Shown: positions 1 through 11,700 of the stretch, piece by piece
How the letters are laid out: each line of letters starts with the position of its first letter
Numbering within the stretch: position 1 is the first letter of the stretch
Notes under the pieces: model-generated
What the model saw: the letters and a program-made list of their open reading frames with translations, nothing else
Database searches by the model: none
Told to the model about the DNA's origin: nothing
Assembly (NCBI GenBank): GCA_001642005.1
Contig: LWCA01000115.1
Location: forward strand, 1-52,577
Reading direction: 5' to 3'
DNA: 52,577 nt
Source of the DNA: Intoshia linei
Lineage: Eukaryota > Orthonectida > Rhopaluridae
Made by a program: the position numbers and the translations under genes

Positions 1-1104
1 ATTCCTGATTCCACCTCATCAATTATTTTGATTTTATCAAACAAATTTATAGACCTCTTAATTTTCATTATCGTTATTTTTCAAATGTGACGCCAAATTA
101 CCTTTATTTATTAGTTGTAATTTAAATTTTTCTTAGTTATAACAAAAATAGCACAAAATTATTGTGCAGTTTGCTGTATGTATAATCGAGATTCCACTGT
201 ATTATGGAAATTGTCATTTTAATATCGATATGGACAATTATTTTAATTTTTTTTCTGTACTTTAAACATTACTGAATACTTGTATGTACTTGTAGTTTAC
301 TTTCATTATTTGTTAAAAAAAACAAATTTATATAATCTTTGTAGGCTTAATCAAAAATTTGAAGTCTACAAATTTTTTTAGCATTTTTAAATCAAGTCTA
401 CATGATTCTCTTTTTGCGATACATACATTGATGTATCACAAATGTTATTAGATCAGAGTTTCTTAACCGGGTCTAGAAAATTATTTATATTTTTTACTGT
501 ATCGATTAAGTAATTGGATTATAACCCTTGAAATTTTAATTTTATCAAATACAACTTCTATGTGTAATGGATATGTTTATCATTAATATGGTTGTTTTTA
601 AAAATTTCAACAAAATATGATTGTTACGTTAAATGTTATGCTACATTTTGTATTGTGTATGTGGTGCTTGAAATAATTGATCTAGTTAACGGGGTGCTAT
701 ATTTAAAAAAGGTTAAGAAATCCTATGTTAGAAGATCAGAGGGAATATATAAGTATAAAGTTAATTAAGTGAAGTGTAACTGAAATGATACATTGCTATA
801 TGGTTAAAATAAAATAACCCAAAATTGTGATTTAGTGTTTAAAATTTGTTAAAAATAATATCCATTAACCCTTTCACTGTTTGTGTATTGTATACTATAC
901 ACAGCATAATTTTGAAAAAATAAATTTAAAATAAAAATTTTTATCAAATAGACAACTTTTTATATATTGTATGGTGGATCTTTAGAAAAATCATTTCAAT
1001 TATTATTAAAACTAATTTTATCAAATTGAATTGCTGGCTATACGCCCTGGTCTTCATTTATATTTTATATAAAATTTTTCAAATACCTCGATTTTTAGTA
1101 TAAC

Positions 1105-1325
1105 CCTTGGTTAAAAATGACTATTACTCAATAAGTCTTTTTTTATATCTATCTACTTGTGAGGTTACAGCACACCAACTTTTATTATAAACCTTCGTTA
1201 AGGATGATTATTACTCAATAAGTCTTTCTCATATCTATCTCCTTGTGAGGTTACCGCACACCAGCTTTTAGAATGATTATTACTATAAAAGTCTTTTTTT
1301 ATATCTCTCTCCTTGTGAGGTAATT
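1105..1325. repeat. Tandem repeat, three imperfect copies of about 70-90 bp
   Basis: Three successive units share a core with 'attactcaataagtctt', then a T-rich tract, then 'tatatctctctccttgtgag'. Units end near 1180, 1256 and 1322. The third unit is shorter and more diverged. A related motif (T-rich run, 'atatctctctcttgtc', 'gtgaggttaataa') occurs again near 45,300-45,510, so the unit may derive from a dispersed element. Confidence 0.7.
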
Positions 1326-1486
1326 GAGATCCCTTGAGACTAGCCATTTTGGCTGACATTTTTTTAATTAATTAGACACATATTGAATTCAAATGTACCC
1401 ATTGCTGAACAGTGACACCAGTGCCGTGGAGAGCCAGCAATAGGTCAGGTCAGATGGGAAATGGTATCTCAATACATTGCTTAATC

Positions 1487-1855
1487 CAGTGGTGGGAAGA
1501 CTTATTGATATGCGGGCCGCATATGATCACGTATCATTATGTCGCGGCCGCACAAATATCGTGAATACACATGAAACAATTTAAATTAATGAAATTCTAT
1601 TTTGGCTTGTAAATTTGATTGCTTTTTTTAAATATTAAAGTGTCAAAATTCCATTTAAATAATTAACAATTATTATTTTTGGAGTGATCTAATTAAAAAT
1701 ATACAATTATTTTATCTAATACGCAAAAATAGACGGTTAATAATCTACATGGAATGTGACATGTAAAATTTACAATGTAAATAATCAATTTCAAAATTTG
1801 AATGTAAACATAAGTATGAAGCACGATTTCGCGAGTCGTAGTTTGCTCACCACTG
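1487..1855. mobile_element. Short non-autonomous hAT-like element
   Basis: The left end reads CAGTGGTGGGAAGA and the right end TTTGCTCACCACTG, imperfect terminal inverted repeats with the CAG...CTG ends usual for hAT elements. The length is about 370 bp with no transposase. The flanking 8-mers do not match well, so no target duplication is claimed. A GC-rich patch (gcggccgc) near the left end stands out from the AT-rich surroundings. Confidence 0.55.
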
Positions 1856-2078
1856 GAATAAGGATATATGCATTTGGTAGCATATGTAACGAATAGCCAC
1901 AATAAGGTTATAAACAGGTTAAGTATGAGATTGTAATTTTTCAATTTACATTTGATTTTATTTGAAAAAAACGCTCAACATTATAAAAATAGTATAAATT
2001 CCTCTTGATAAATTTACATTATTGTTAATAGATTTATGATGTAATTACTATGTATGTTTAATTTATTGAACTATTTAG

Positions 2079-2215
2079 ATATTAATATTGTGGATTATCG
2101 TGGGTTTAAAAGGATCGATATGGAAGAAATTTCAAGAGGAAAAAAGGATGGTAAATGCAGAACAAAATTACTTAGTAGGCATCAAATGCTACATTACGCT
2201 AACCTTGTTACATAA
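2079..2215 (+). CDS. FDXR: Ferredoxin/adrenodoxin-NADP+ reductase, C-terminal exon only
   Basis: This is the terminal exon of a mitochondrial flavoprotein that moves electrons from NADPH to ferredoxin for Fe-S cluster, heme and CoQ synthesis. The exon follows a 3' splice site (ctatttag) and encodes 44 residues in phase 1. The order of motifs YRGFKRID, EEISRG, GKCRTKLLS and HQML matches the conserved C-terminal block of animal FDXR (WxKLDxEEVARG, GKPREKL, QEML). The stop codon ends at 2215, and AATAAA-type polyadenylation signals follow within 20 bp. All FAD- and NADP-binding exons must lie upstream, mostly outside the window. The identity rests on this one block but the alignment is gap-free. 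Confidence 0.7.
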
Positions 2216-3700
2216 AAAATGTAAATAAAATATTGTACATATAAAATGTTGTTTTTACAATGTAATGCATTTATGGCTTTTTAATTGCAATTGAAAAATG
2301 TATAGAGTAGTAATCTAAATTTGGTTTGTCCAACCTTTTTAAAACTTTTCCAATGTTTTTTATACATACAAATAATGTAACATTTAATGAAATGAAAAAA
2401 AATGTGTGCAATACATCAATAATAACTAATATACTTTAATTAAATAGATTAATTTCGATAAAATTTGCTGTGAGCTCAAATTTCATTTTTTCTAAAAATC
2501 TCCTTGGTTACATTGTTACTCCCATTTTTTCAGCATTACCCGGCAAAGTATAAAGATTTTTCTCAGCATACGATAAACTTTTCTAATAAAATTTAAAATA
2601 GGTTTTGTAATGATCGGCTCAGTCATATGGCTCTAACCTCTCTTAACGGCACTGTGTTTATCTTTACCATTTGAGTAGTAGTATTGCATTTCAGTAATAT
2701 TCATACAGTGCAATGCACATGGAAATGAATAATAGAGGTCATGTAGTAGCCTTCTGCCTCACAGTCCAAAGTTTTTTCTAAATTAACTTCTGAACTGAAA
2801 TGGTGTTTATATTAAATTATATAAATCAAAAAAATTTGAAATAAAATGCAGTGTATTGTAAACGTATTTCGAAAAAATCCAATTTTAGTAAAATTACAAT
2901 TTACTTGTTTGTATCTTAGTAAAATGGAATATTTTTACAATAATGATTATAATTACATCAACTTTTAGTTGAAAGAACAGATTAATCAAGACCGATTTAT
3001 TAACAAAATTAATGAAAATTATATTTTTTGGCATGCTTAATTTACACTTTGTTATTAGAATCTAAAAAATATTTATTATTGCCACAAGACTAAAAAAATT
3101 TATCAATTACAATAATCACTACAATGATGTGAATTTATCGTTGTAATATGAAAATAAATAAATTAAAAGGTCCCCCTTGTAAAAGTAAATCATTTAAACT
3201 AAAAAATGTAATCCTTGTAATCCATATAAATTTGTTTTCGTTACCAAGAAAAGATTCATGTCAGGGATGTATTATAATTAGAATCAAGTAGCGCGTGACG
3301 ATATTAAAAATTATATTAATATAAATTAGCATTGTTGTGAAATAAGAATATCAACTCACAAGATATTTAACGTATAATGAATTTATCCAAGTGACCAAGT
3401 GAATCGCACGAAAAATGAGTAAAGCTCGCTCGTTATAGTGTCGGCTTACATATTTACACTGTAAACATTTTAAACTCATTCTTACTTATGGGCCATATAT
3501 AAACTGACCATTGTTATTTTATGTAGAATAAATTTTAATATACACTATATTGTAGTGTTCACTTGCTGATAAATTCATAATTTGACATAAATAATTTTAA
3601 ACTAGAATGCAAACATGTCCAATAGTTTACCTTTTAAAAATTATTTACATTGTAAAATTTTAAATAAATATCATAAACTACCAAAGTAATATAAATTTAT
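2216..3700. other. Intergenic, no gene recognised
   Basis: This AT-rich spacer lies between the FDXR stop and the ZIP transporter start. No long reading frame, exon chain or recognisable inverted-repeat element was seen. Confidence 0.5.
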
Positions 3701-6700
3701 ATGAAAAATCTCAAAGTTTTCATTTTATTTTGTGTTATAACCTTGACTTTTTGTTCAAAGGTCGATAGGGTATATTTGATTTAAAATATTATTTTAATAT
3801 ATTGATAGGGTCATGAAGACAGGGGTCACGATGATCATGAACATCAAGAGGAACACGAAGAGCACGCGCATGAACATGGGGATCATGACCATCATGACCA
3901 CGTAGATCACGATCATAATCACAGTGAAAGTTCACACGGTAAGGATACACATTGTCAGGGTAAGAATGGAAAATACGGAAAACTGTCTATTGGAAAAGGT
4001 ATACATTCTTCAACTTTAACGTTTAGTTAATATTAATTAATTTGAGTGTGAAATTATGTAACTGAAATATGAAATTTCCTTTTAGGATAAATTTGGTTAT
4101 TAAATCAACCCGATTTATCTTTTTTAAATTAAGTTTATTGAATCGTCTAAATATATCAATATTGAAGATTCATAAATGTCAAAATATTCGTTTTAACCGA
4201 TTCACATTTAATGCGTTTTAGGTCCTTATAAAGCGTTATAACTATTGAAAAATTTTTATATACTGTGTTTACTCAAAATTTTTATAATTATAAGATTTGT
4301 TTACAAGATTTTCGTGCTTATTCACATTATCAGTAAACGCTGATCGTTCTTACATTTTGGTATCGTAATTTTTGAATAACTATGATTTATCTAAAAATTA
4401 TAATACCCTAAAATGTTAAAAGCATATTGTAGATAACAATTTGTTATATTAATGAAATTTGGATATTGCAGTAAATTATACAAGTGCACTTTAGTTTCAT
4501 TAGTATACAATTTTAATAGCAATTAACTGCATGTGACTAGTTCATGTGTCTGAAATGAATGTTTCTCAGGCAGGGCATCTGCAGGGGTAAATTCCTCCCT
4601 GGGTAGGAATTTTACAATTTTAAAGGATGATTAGTAATCAATTCGTGCGACGAGAAGTACGAGTTTTTAGATAAAGTACGACTTTTGACACTGTATTGTA
4701 AATTATGTTATATTAAAAATATTAAGTTGGATTTGAGGTAAAAACTAATGATGAATTGACTATAAACTTTATAATAAAGTGAAAAAATATTTTGTAATTT
4801 GGGCCTTGTTAAGTTTAGCCTCGCACTATTTTTCAAAATGATATTATTAACAGTTCGCGACACCTTATGTAAATTGAGAAATCCATATGAAAACGATAAA
4901 AGTTTTAGAAAATTAGTAATTTGACCCTTTTCGATTTTGACGATATATACATTAAAAAAATCAGAAAATTGAATAGTTTAAGAATCACCCTAAAAACCTT
5001 ACACTTTAATGGTTTTGTAAGCATGACGACCACATTTATATATTACTAGGTTGAATTTTATGTACTACGTACAAATAACACCTAGCTCTGTCCAGGGGCG
5101 GATCCAAGAGGCTAGTTAATGGGGTGCAATTTCAATATCAAGAAAAATTTTTTAGGGTGTCTCTTTTAATATCAAGATTTCTAGTTTGATTTTAAAGCGT
5201 CTCTTTTAATTTCATTTAAAGGTTGTTATACAATAGTTTCCAAATTTGTATTTTTTCGCAAAAATAAAAAAAATGAACAGCACAAAATGTAATTAATAAT
5301 TTTGTTCATTAAATAATCCTAAATCAATTAGGTCCAGTATTCTGGGATGAAGTATTGCAAATTCATTAACCAAAGTTTCAATATAAAAATTATAGTCATA
5401 GTGGCAATTTATGAGGGCCAGTCCACATAGACGATTACCAGTCATTGTGGATCTTAAAAAGGTTTTCAATCTACTCAAAATGCTAATGGAGCGTTCACGT
5501 TCACATGTGGTGATTGGCAATGTAGTTAAACTAATTTCGCAGTTTTCGATTAATTGTATGATAGTGGTCTTTGAATCAAGTTCTTTTTTTTTTATCTAGT
5601 ATATTCTGCTTTGAGATCTTCATTTAATGATATGCATGGTAAAAATAATTCACATTTTACTGCGAATTCTTTCTAATCTTTTGCAAAAAATATTTTTGGC
5701 TTAAAATTGTTTCTAAATAAATCTAAGTAAAATTCTAAGTAATCGAATGTGACTAAATCGAGATATTACTATATAAAATTATTAATTATAGATGTGCATG
5801 TAACAAAAGGCCTCAAGTCAAATGATCAATTGTTCATGTAATGACATGTAATTTTATGCGCCATCTTATTGTTTTAATAAATTAAAAACTTTTTCAGTTA
5901 TTTTACAAAACATTAATTAAATTTTTTTTTTAAATTTAAAAGGTGCAACTGCACATTCTGCATCCCTGGAATCCGCCACTGCTGCCGATGGCACATTTTT
6001 ATTCTACCAAAAAAATAAATTCATATTGAAAATTTAACTTAAAAATCCTATTATTTACTATTATCAATCCTTTAAAAGAGTGGTTCCCAAACTTGTTTCA
6101 GGTGGAACTGACATATCACAATACTTTTTACTTTCCATTCGTCCATCCAGTAAATATTCCGTCGTAATTATTTTGTAACATTTGCGTAAAGAATTTTTAA
6201 AACAAGTGGTATCCCATTTTTTTAATTTATTAGACAGAATGTGTGTATATTATACATATATAGTATAATATTAAAAATAAAGTAAAAACCGTCCAATCCT
6301 AAAAATTGTCATAAATAGCATAAATTCCAAAATAAATAAAATTATAAAAAAAGAAAAAATCGAAAATAGCAAAAAAATTACAAACTATTTTCCAATGCAT
6401 AAATATTTATATATTTGTGCTAATATTCGCTTCATTCTTAATTCATGTTGTACAACCAACTCTATTATGAATATTCTAAATAACCGGTCCCTTGACATTC
6501 ATATTGTACAGAAACCACTGTATATTAAAAATTATTTTCACTGGAAATGCGTAGATTTCTAGATTTTAAATTTTGTATTTATTTTGTATATCAACTGGAA
6601 TAAGCTTTATCAGAATAATATTGTTTTTTTTAATTTTCATACATTAATTATTTCACATTTTTTTTAAGTGCTCATTTTGTAAAGATGATCCCACCACTTT

Positions 6701-8211
6701 ACAAAAATTTTGCTAAAACCCTACCATCTCCTGAAGGGTCTCTGTGCAGTAGGTTCGGCACTGTATATAATGATAAAATTAAATATTAAATATTTTTAGT
6801 ATATTTGTACAGCACAATATCTATTACAATAATAAGTTTGCTCTCTCTTTGTGGTGTTTTCCTCATTTTTTTCCGTCGAACTGAATTTTACAATAAAGTA
6901 ATCATATTTATGATAGCTTTAGCTATTGGCACGCTACTATCTGATGCCATATTACATTTGATCCCCGAGGTAAATTTAAAATTGTATACAATAAAATAAA
7001 ACTTAAAATGTAATACAGTCAAAGTGATCGCCTCTAATGGGGAACATTTTTAGTCACATCTACTCAACAGTGATCTATAGAATTTATCATTAATTTACTT
7101 TTCATATTGATTTTTGACTCTCATCATCTCACCTCTTTTGGCCAAACTATTCTAATTTAACATCTTCATAATACAATGCAATGTAAAATTATTTCAACAA
7201 TTAATTTAACCGTTGGGTTCCACATAATTACTCACCGAATACAATTACACTTGTAGTCACTTTTTCAGTGAACTGTATAAGATGTATTCATATACAATAT
7301 TATTACATTCATTAAACGAAAATAGGTTTTTGGCGCTCACCATCACGGCCCTGACAATGAAAAATCAACCTTGGCTATTCACATCAAAGGATTGACAATT
7401 TTGTTGGGTTTATTATTTTATTACAGTATAATTTAATATTGTCTATAGGTGTCATATTTTTGTTTCACATTGAATATTTAATCAAGAAAATATTTCAAAT
7501 GACCAAAGAAAAAACCAAAGTAATACCAAAAAATACTGCAATAATATAAATTTAGACTACTGAACAAAAACAATACAGATGGGGTACATTTATAAATGCA
7601 TATATTTTTATAAACATTTTAGGAATAAAACCGTTAGCATTTGTGGTAACATTCGGCGACGCTGTCCACAATTTTGTGGATGGTATGGCTATTGGAGTGG
7701 CATTTAAAAAAAGTGCTTATTACGGGTTAACCGTATCATTGGCTGTTTTTTTTCATGAATTACCACATGAATTGGGTTTGTTAGTGTCATTTTAATGTAA
7801 AATGTTTGATAGGAGACTTTGCAATTTTGCTTGAAAATATAAAAAGGAAACGAAATTGGTTGTGGGCCATGATTTTTAATCTAATTTCATCTCTTTCTGC
7901 TTTTCTTGGGATGATTGTCAGTATTTCTATATCCAATTCTCCTGATGCTAAGGATATCATTTTGTCATTTACGGCTGGATTATTTTTGTATCTTTCATTG
8001 ACAGATTTAGTAATTTCTTTTTTAAAAGTTGTCATGTTTTATTTATGTTGTTAATTAGATGAACGAAATTGCTGAACAAAGAAAAAAACATAGATCCACG
8101 ATTATACTTGTTATTCAAGATGCTGGATTTTCAATAGGAGTTTTACTCATGTATCTTTTATCTTATTATGAACACGACATTCTTCACATGTTTTCAACAC
8201 GTTGTGATTAG
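3701..8211 (+). CDS. ZIP (SLC39) zinc/metal-ion transporter, LIV-1 type
   Basis: This is a membrane importer moving zinc (possibly also iron or manganese) into the cytoplasm. Nine exons chain in phase: 3701-3760, 3809-3938, 6800-6969, 7326-7407, 7449-7519, 7556-7583, 7623-7775, 7813-8009 and 8059-8211, giving 347 aa. Residues 1-20 form a signal peptide. Residues 21-62 are packed with His, Asp and Glu. A first membrane helix and the DAILHLIPE motif follow. HNFVDG (196-201) and HELPHELGD (225-233) are the two ZIP metal-binding motifs of helices IV and V. The ectodomain is much shorter than in vertebrate LIV-1 members. The residue before HELPHELGD is Phe, where many LIV-1 proteins have Cys. Five introns are 36-49 nt, but intron 2 is 2.9 kb and full of repeats. 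The exact donor of exon 2 has a second option 18 nt downstream in the same phase. Confidence 0.9.
5045..6760. repeat. Repeat A copy in ZIP intron 2, split by an hAT element
   Basis: The left part (from about 5045) carries the diagnostic 'atgtactacgtacaaa' and 'cacctagctctg'. The right part resumes after 5981 with 'gatggcacatttttatt', 'aaaaatcctattattt' and 'gagtggttcccaaac', continuing to the 'tcaactggaataagc' segment near 6600. The same string order appears in inverse orientation at 33,345-33,000 and 38,300-37,640. Boundaries are approximate. Confidence 0.7.
5093..5981 (-). mobile_element. Decayed hAT transposon with a dimerisation-domain remnant
   Basis: Ends are CAGGGGCGGATCCAAG on the left and GGAATCCGCCACTG on the right, hAT-type inverted repeats. 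On the minus strand, 5293-5520 encodes 75 residues with the hAT C-terminal dimerisation signature ([31 protein letters not shown]). The rest of the transposase is gone. The element sits inside a repeat A copy, whose 'agctctgccgatgg' stretch is interrupted at the insertion, so it is the younger insertion. A 316-bp relative lies in the STAM intron at 16,199. Confidence 0.8.
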
Positions 8212-8702
8212 TTTTAATTGTTTTTAAATTAAATTTTATTATTAAAACTCCTACCAAAATTTCTTTAAATTTTTAAGAATTAGACGAAAAAAGATTCCCT
8301 TAAACAAACCAACAAAAATGTGGTCCAAAAATTAACGATTAATTAGTAAAACCAAGTATTAAGTAGCTCTAACAATACATCGCTCTGAACTTTAGAGAAT
8401 TGACGTCATTATTTTGAATATTTCCTAAAATTAACAAGAGGAGAATGTGGAACCGAAACATCTTTGTTTCATTCAAAATAGAATTTTCAAACATAATTGT
8501 ACTAGTTTTTCAAAGTAGTAAAACGTTTTCAGCGTCACCTGCAATAGTAAAAACCTGCACCATCACTCATTATGAAGAGATAACCATAAAACAACAACGC
8601 CTAAAAAAGTAATATCCAAAATCAAAACAATCAGAAATTTTTTGGATATAACAAACGCGGACAATATAGATATATTTAATAAATAAATGTACAACTTGTA
8701 AT
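8212..8702. other. Convergent 3' spacer between ZIP and RRP12
   Basis: This is 491 bp between two convergent stop codons. It should contain both 3' untranslated regions. No gene or repeat was recognised. Confidence 0.5.
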
Positions 8703-11700
8703 TTACACATTCTCTAATTCCTCTTTTATAGCGTTAAAACTTTTTATTCCAAATTTATTTATGTGGTTAAGTAAATTGATTAAATCTTGATTATTCAAAC
8801 ATACTGCCTTCACATAATCAAATCTAAATTATAATAAAAATATAAACTCAAATATTGAACCTGTAAATGCTGATGAGTTTAGACAAAACTTTTTTTATTA
8901 ACGGTCTAGTTATCTTTTTAATTTCCGTACCAGTTATAAGATTAATCTAAATAAATCATTAGATTTTGAAGGGTTTAAAACTACTAAATCTTGGAGCTTA
9001 TAACTGTTCACTTCGTGAAATTTCAACAGATCCAATAGACAAATCAAAACAATGTCATTTTTTATATTGCGTACTTTAATATTTTTTAAAACATTTAAAA
9101 TGTAAATAAAATCTGTTACAGTGGCGCAGTCTAAAATTGTATTAAATTTTAATTTATTCAAACCAAAAACCTTTGTATATGGATAGATATTCAATAAAAC
9201 AAATCAATCCAGAACAAAAATTATTATAATCATTTATATCTGATTTTGACTGCATAGTATCCAAAAATAGTTTAAATGCATTGAAAACCCGTTTGATACA
9301 ATCTAAACAAAAGTATTAAAATAACAAAATATATTTGCCCTTTTGGTTAAAATAAATCGTTCAGTTAGGGTCGTGTTAATCAACTGGAAACTAATTACTA
9401 GATTTAATTTTTTCAATGCGAAATAACACACTGAATGTATTTCAAATCAATCCAACAAATAATACCCGATTTGTCCAAATCAACGGATACGTAATCTGTC
9501 AATTCCTTCAAAACCTCAATAGAAGACATCTTTACTTTATTTTTCGTGTCGTAAAAGTTTAAAATTAACTGAAAACAGATTATAAAAAAATTAAACAAAA
9601 AACCTCTGGAAAAATTAAATTGAAAAAATCGTTAGATGGCATCCATTTCCTTTTTATAATTTGGATAAAAATGTCATTTCGGTACTAAATATATTAATTA
9701 TAACTAGCCGGTAGATATTATATTGAACATTTGAGGAAATTTATTAATAAATAAAAACAATAAAAAATTATAAAATGCAACCTTCCTGTGTTGGTCCAAT
9801 ATGAGCAAATTTTCGTCGAACAATACATTTTTTAAATAGACATTTTTAAATATAACTGAAATATTCTTATCATCAAAATCTGATGCCATTAAATGATATA
9901 AAAGCCTATAACCAGATTTTTTGCATTTATATTCATTCTAAAAATAAAAAGTTGATATAAATTTACAAATTTACTCCTCCGCTAAAAACGGAAAACTAAA
10001 ACAACACCTTTTCTTGGATAATACAAACAGCAACATGTAAAATTCTCGTTAATTGCACACCCTCACATTTTTGAACCATTAGTGGTAAAACATCAACCAA
10101 GTAAATACTAATCAAACATTAAAATAACATTATAAACATGTATACTTGTATTCTTGGTCAGATTTTTCAATAACTTGTAAAATAATGTCCACAACTTGTC
10201 CCAGGTTCTAAAAATAATCAATGTAAAAATTAAAAAAATTACCTTTTTACTGCAAATACTTGTATAATTATTCAATAACAACAATAATTTTGATTTGTAA
10301 ATGCTGATGCAAATGCTGTCACCATCTTTAATGATATCAATAATTTTTTTAACAACCAAAACTGCATTATCAGATTCAAAATGATCTACATTGTAAAATT
10401 TAAATTAAAGTCATATTTTGTACCGATGTTTTTAAGAAAACTAGATAAATTCAGTAATCCATCAATAACTTGGGGAAATATACTCTCGTCTTTATTTAAT
10501 AATGGAGAAAGTTTCTTCAAATACTCTATTAAAATCTAAAAATTGATAAAAACGTAATATTAAATTTTTCTAAACCATGACATCATCTTTGGGTTTTTTG
10601 CAAAATAAGGGAAATAGTGTCCAAATTTGTTTGAATAATATTTTGTACATGGCTGATAATTTTGAATCACTTTTTAAATATTCGTTGGCTTTATTTACAA
10701 GATGGTGGGAAATTGGTATAAATGAGTCGACAAAATAAGATAAATTTTCAGAATAAGTGTGAGAATTGAAAATGGGTATTACCCAACTTCTTTCGAATGG
10801 ATTGTTACTAAATATACAAAACGATTATATATGCCAGTTTTTCTTAAACTGGGATCCACGAAACGTGGGTATTTACAATTTTTTTGGGGTCTGCGAAATA
10901 TTTTAAACTAATTATGTACAAATCATCTATAGATAAAAAATTAATGTTTGTTTATTCCCATTAATTCAAAAACCAAAAATCGTACAATTTTTAAAAAACA
11001 AATTCTAATACACGTTTTCCAGTGAGTTTCATAATTTAGCATCTTCATGATCAAAAATTAAAATTAACATTTTGCAAATGGCCGTGTATTTAAATCCAAC
11101 CATTTTTACAGAATTGCAGAGTAGCCCATAAAAACTCAATATAACAAACAAAACAAAGTGAAGTTCTTAAATGGAAGGATCATCTATAAACAGATGTTAT
11201 AACCGCCTGAATACTTACTATAATTGATGATGAAACAAATAAAACCTTTCAAAATAAAAGTAAAAAAATTTTATTCACTATGGACTTTTTTGTTCTTGAA
11301 ATATTTTATTTAGATGTTTTTAGTGGTCTTCTTCGCTTTCTAAGTATTTTTATTAGGGTTAATAAAGGGGGAATTTTCCATTAAGGGTTGGTAAATTTTG
11401 ATTTTTAGTAAAAACAGATCTATCGGTTTATATGGCATACGTATTGTTTACCATATTGTTTAGACCTATTTTTAATTTTAGGTGGCCCGACAACATGCTA
11501 GTTTGGGCTCTGATAGTTGGTAAACTTTTTTACTGCGAATTATAAAATTTGTATCAGTTTTAAACTTAACCTCTTCCCCTTTACCATTATCCAATTTTTT
11601 AGTCAATAGATTTATAAATAGTTTAAGGTGATAGAAAAATTTTTGTTGAAAGGGAAGTTGGCTCAATTTTCAAATTTGAACGTTAGAAAATAAACACTAA

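Larger units (their letters stand above)
1..2078. other. AT-rich non-coding stretch upstream of the FDXR terminal exon
   Basis: No convincing exon was found on either strand. The stretch is probably intron of the FDXR gene, because the exon that follows starts in phase 1 behind a 3' splice site and earlier FDXR exons must lie upstream. It holds a three-copy tandem repeat (about 1105-1325) and a short inverted-repeat element (1487-1855), listed separately. Confidence 0.5.

Noticed and set aside
11478-11666. 62-aa frame as a possible extra RRP12 exon
   Set aside because: The flanking exons already join in phase, and nearby strings recur elsewhere as repeat debris.
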